Below, in pieces: positions 62,408 through 64,000 of a stretch of 64,000 bases of DNA. The stretch lies in contig JAFLSY010000009.1 of assembly GCA_022510745.1 (NCBI GenBank), positions 1 to 64,000 on the forward strand. The letters run 5' to 3'. A program made the translations under genes and the position numbers. This DNA is from Lachnospiraceae bacterium (GTDB taxonomy: Bacteria; Bacillota; Clostridia; Lachnospirales; Lachnospiraceae). Each line of letters begins with the position of its first letter. The stretch's first letter is position 1. The notes under the pieces were generated by a model that worked only from the letters and a program-made list of their open reading frames with translations, ran no database searches and was not told the origin of the DNA.

Positions 62408-62917
62408 ATGATACTGTTTGTTTTAACTGGCACCTGCGGTGCGGGGAAATCAACGATAATAAAGGAACTCGGCAGCTGCCTTGACGGTGCGGCATACTGT
62501 TGCATGGACAGCGATGATGTCGGGCTGAACTGGTGGGATTACGCAGGCACCGACCATGAATCGCAGTATGCGGACGACTGCCTTAAAGCAGCTGTCAGAC
62601 TTGCGGACGATAAGCACGTAGTATTCGGTACCTGTATGAACCCGTTGGACTATTTCACGAAGCACACGGCACCGGAGAGTATCGAGGCAACGTTTTTTAT
62701 AGCGCTTTCGGCGAGCGGCGCGATAATAGAGCAAAGACTTAAGGAGCGTCCCGCCGAGCGCGACTTCACGACTCCGGAATCAAGACAGCCGCATATTGAG
62801 TACGAAGAGTGGTTCACCAGGAACGGGAGCAAATTCCAACTGTTCATTGATACCTCCGCTCAGACACCCCTCGAAACTGCTGATATCATCGCACAGCATA
62901 TACTCAAATGGTCATAA
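62408..62917 (+). CDS. P-loop nucleotide kinase-like protein
   Basis: 169 residues. Walker A is GTCGAGKSTI; CMDSDDVGLNWWDYAG supplies an acidic second motif; FGTCMNP and LKERPAER (lid-like Arg) follow. The size and pattern fit small-molecule or nucleotide kinases of the AAA_33 type. The substrate is unknown. AGGGGTGAG precedes ATG. Confidence 0.75.
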   Translation: MILFVLTGTCGAGKSTIIKELGSCLDGAAYCCMDSDDVGLNWWDYAGTDHESQYADDCLKAAVRLADDKHVVFGTCMNPLDYFTKHTAPESIEATFFIALSASGAIIEQRLKERPAERDFTTPESRQPHIEYEEWFTRNGSKFQLFIDTSAQTPLETADIIAQHILKWS

Positions 62918-63013
62918 ATCAAAGTCAGCTCCCTAATTATATTGTTCGGAGATGTCAGAACAGGGAAATTCTGATTTGTAAAACTAGCCAAATCGGAATT
63001 GGAGGTTTAAGCA

Positions 63014-63859
63014 TTGAAAAATAGGTTAATTGCATTGATCGTATCAGCATTATTCACTACATCTATAATGGCGTTATTCTTAGTGGCTTGCGGTAATTAT
63101 ACGGATCACACAGAAAATCCATCAAGCGAAGTAGATCAGGGGCTAGTCAACATTACCGGAGAAGAAACCACCATAGAAGCAGAGACAGAGAAAACAACCA
63201 CGGAAGTCATAGTGCCGACTGCCACATTTGTAGAGCCGGCGGCAGAAGATTTTGAGTATACTTATGACACGGTACTTGGGGGAGTAATAATTACAAAATA
63301 TAATGGTGATGCCAAAACGATTTGTATTCCGACCGAAATTGAGGGTGATCCTGTAAAGCAAGTAGCATTATGTGGTAATATTGTAATAGAACAAGTTGTA
63401 CTTCCGGACAGTGTTACGGTGATTGGTTATAGCGCATTTGTTAACTGTGACAGTCTTACAGAGATAACGATCCCAGAAAGTGTTGTAGATATTGGTGATG
63501 AAGCATTTCGTGGTTGCAGCAGCCTCACAAGCGTAACAATTCCAGACAATGTTACAAGTATTGGAGATAGAGCATTTAAAGGATGCAGCAGTCTGGCAAA
63601 CATAACAATTCCCGATGGTGTTACTGAAATCGGTTATGGCACGTTTTGGGACTGCAGCAGCCTCACAAGCATAATAATTTCTAATAGCGTTACAAGTATT
63701 CGTGATAGTGCGTTTAAAGGATGCAGCAGTCTTACAAGCGTAACAATTCCTGATAGTGTTACAGAAATTGATTATGACGTATTTAATAGTTGTGATAGTC
63801 TTACGGTCACATATAATGGGCAGGAATATAATCATGCAAGTGACACCAATTGGTGGTAA
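63014..63859 (+). CDS. BspA-type leucine-rich-repeat lipoprotein
   Basis: 281 residues from TTG 63014, after GGAGG. The signal peptide ends LFLVACG, a lipobox. A Thr/Glu-rich linker (about 38-70) leads to six or seven repeats of 23 residues of the LRR_5 type with the pattern SLTxITIPxSVTxIGxxAFxGC. Such proteins sit on the surface and bind host or bacterial partners. The last repeat ends at TVTYNGQEYNHASDTNWW. The rest of the window, 63860-64000, holds no gene I can support. Confidence 0.92.
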   Translation: MKNRLIALIVSALFTTSIMALFLVACGNYTDHTENPSSEVDQGLVNITGEETTIEAETEKTTTEVIVPTATFVEPAAEDFEYTYDTVLGGVIITKYNGDAKTICIPTEIEGDPVKQVALCGNIVIEQVVLPDSVTVIGYSAFVNCDSLTEITIPESVVDIGDEAFRGCSSLTSVTIPDNVTSIGDRAFKGCSSLANITIPDGVTEIGYGTFWDCSSLTSIIISNSVTSIRDSAFKGCSSLTSVTIPDSVTEIDYDVFNSCDSLTVTYNGQEYNHASDTNWW

Positions 63860-64000
63860 ATGGCGTGAAAACTTAATGATATTGATTCAATGCGTGTTTG
63901 TATATGATAAAAACAGTAATAATCTTGTGTGGGGAATCATACAAGGGGATTGATAAATTGTGATTTAAAGTTACGAACAATTTCAATATTCTGTCTGCGG

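Noticed and set aside
63400..63800. Repeats that might be read as a CRISPR array
   Set aside because: They are in-frame, diverged 69-base units coding for 23-residue leucine-rich repeats; there are no unique spacers or cas genes.

Overview
This looks like a chromosomal window from an anaerobic, probably spore-forming Clostridia bacterium of the Lachnospiraceae type. The evidence is gene content and order: rpsF-ssb-rpsR, gdpP-rplI-dnaB, a pyruvate formate-lyase region, a complete F-type ATP synthase operon with a sodium-type c subunit, a CwlD-like cortex amidase, strong AGGAGG ribosome binding sites and moderate GC. Assignments rest on motif reading; no database search was possible.

Layout. 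1-470: end of a 23S rRNA gene, a terminator, and tRNA-Glu/Asn/Cys with no 5S gene. 596-5443: two membrane proteins, a YdcF-type protein, a Sir2 deacylase, DUF951, then rpsF-ssb-rpsR. 5458-12403: a large lipoprotein, the c-di-AMP phosphodiesterase gdpP with rplI and dnaB, and a MerR regulator. 12476-19834: a ferredoxin, pflA, two lipoproteins, a DUF2975/HTH pair, and a pyruvate formate-lyase whose glycyl-radical domain is a separate 80-residue protein, with a third small cysteine-bearing protein between. 19893-23387: mecA, a probable structured non-coding RNA with its own promoter, a small protein, and a GH18/SH3 protein. 23421-30857: a hybrid histidine kinase, its response regulator, a coiled-coil protein, and a solute-binding/GGDEF/EAL protein.

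31037-41276: a cwlD-like amidase gene cut inside its catalytic HGG codons by a 9.5-kb element. Joining the two 10-bp core copies restores one open frame of about 239 codons, the usual CwlD length. The element carries a large serine recombinase at its right end, decayed conjugative-element genes, an autoregulated TetR/CPBP pair, a broken RelE toxin with an intact partner, and a 1050-residue DUF4157/metallo-beta-lactamase protein. Decay around an intact recombinase resembles sporulation intervening elements such as skin in sigK, but programmed excision is inference.

41340-54521: a CE2-like esterase, yqeY, a Sua5-type synthase, rpiB, a dCMP deaminase, a coiled-coil SleB-type hydrolase, a DUF402 protein, and the ATP synthase operon. 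54563-64000: a hypothetical protein, a methyltransferase, a large membrane-anchored protein ending in a degenerate C39-like domain, an ABC exporter with an XRE-TPR regulator, a small membrane peptide, a P-loop kinase, and a BspA-type leucine-rich-repeat lipoprotein. A fragment of the C39-like gene's 3' end recurs 3.4 kb downstream.
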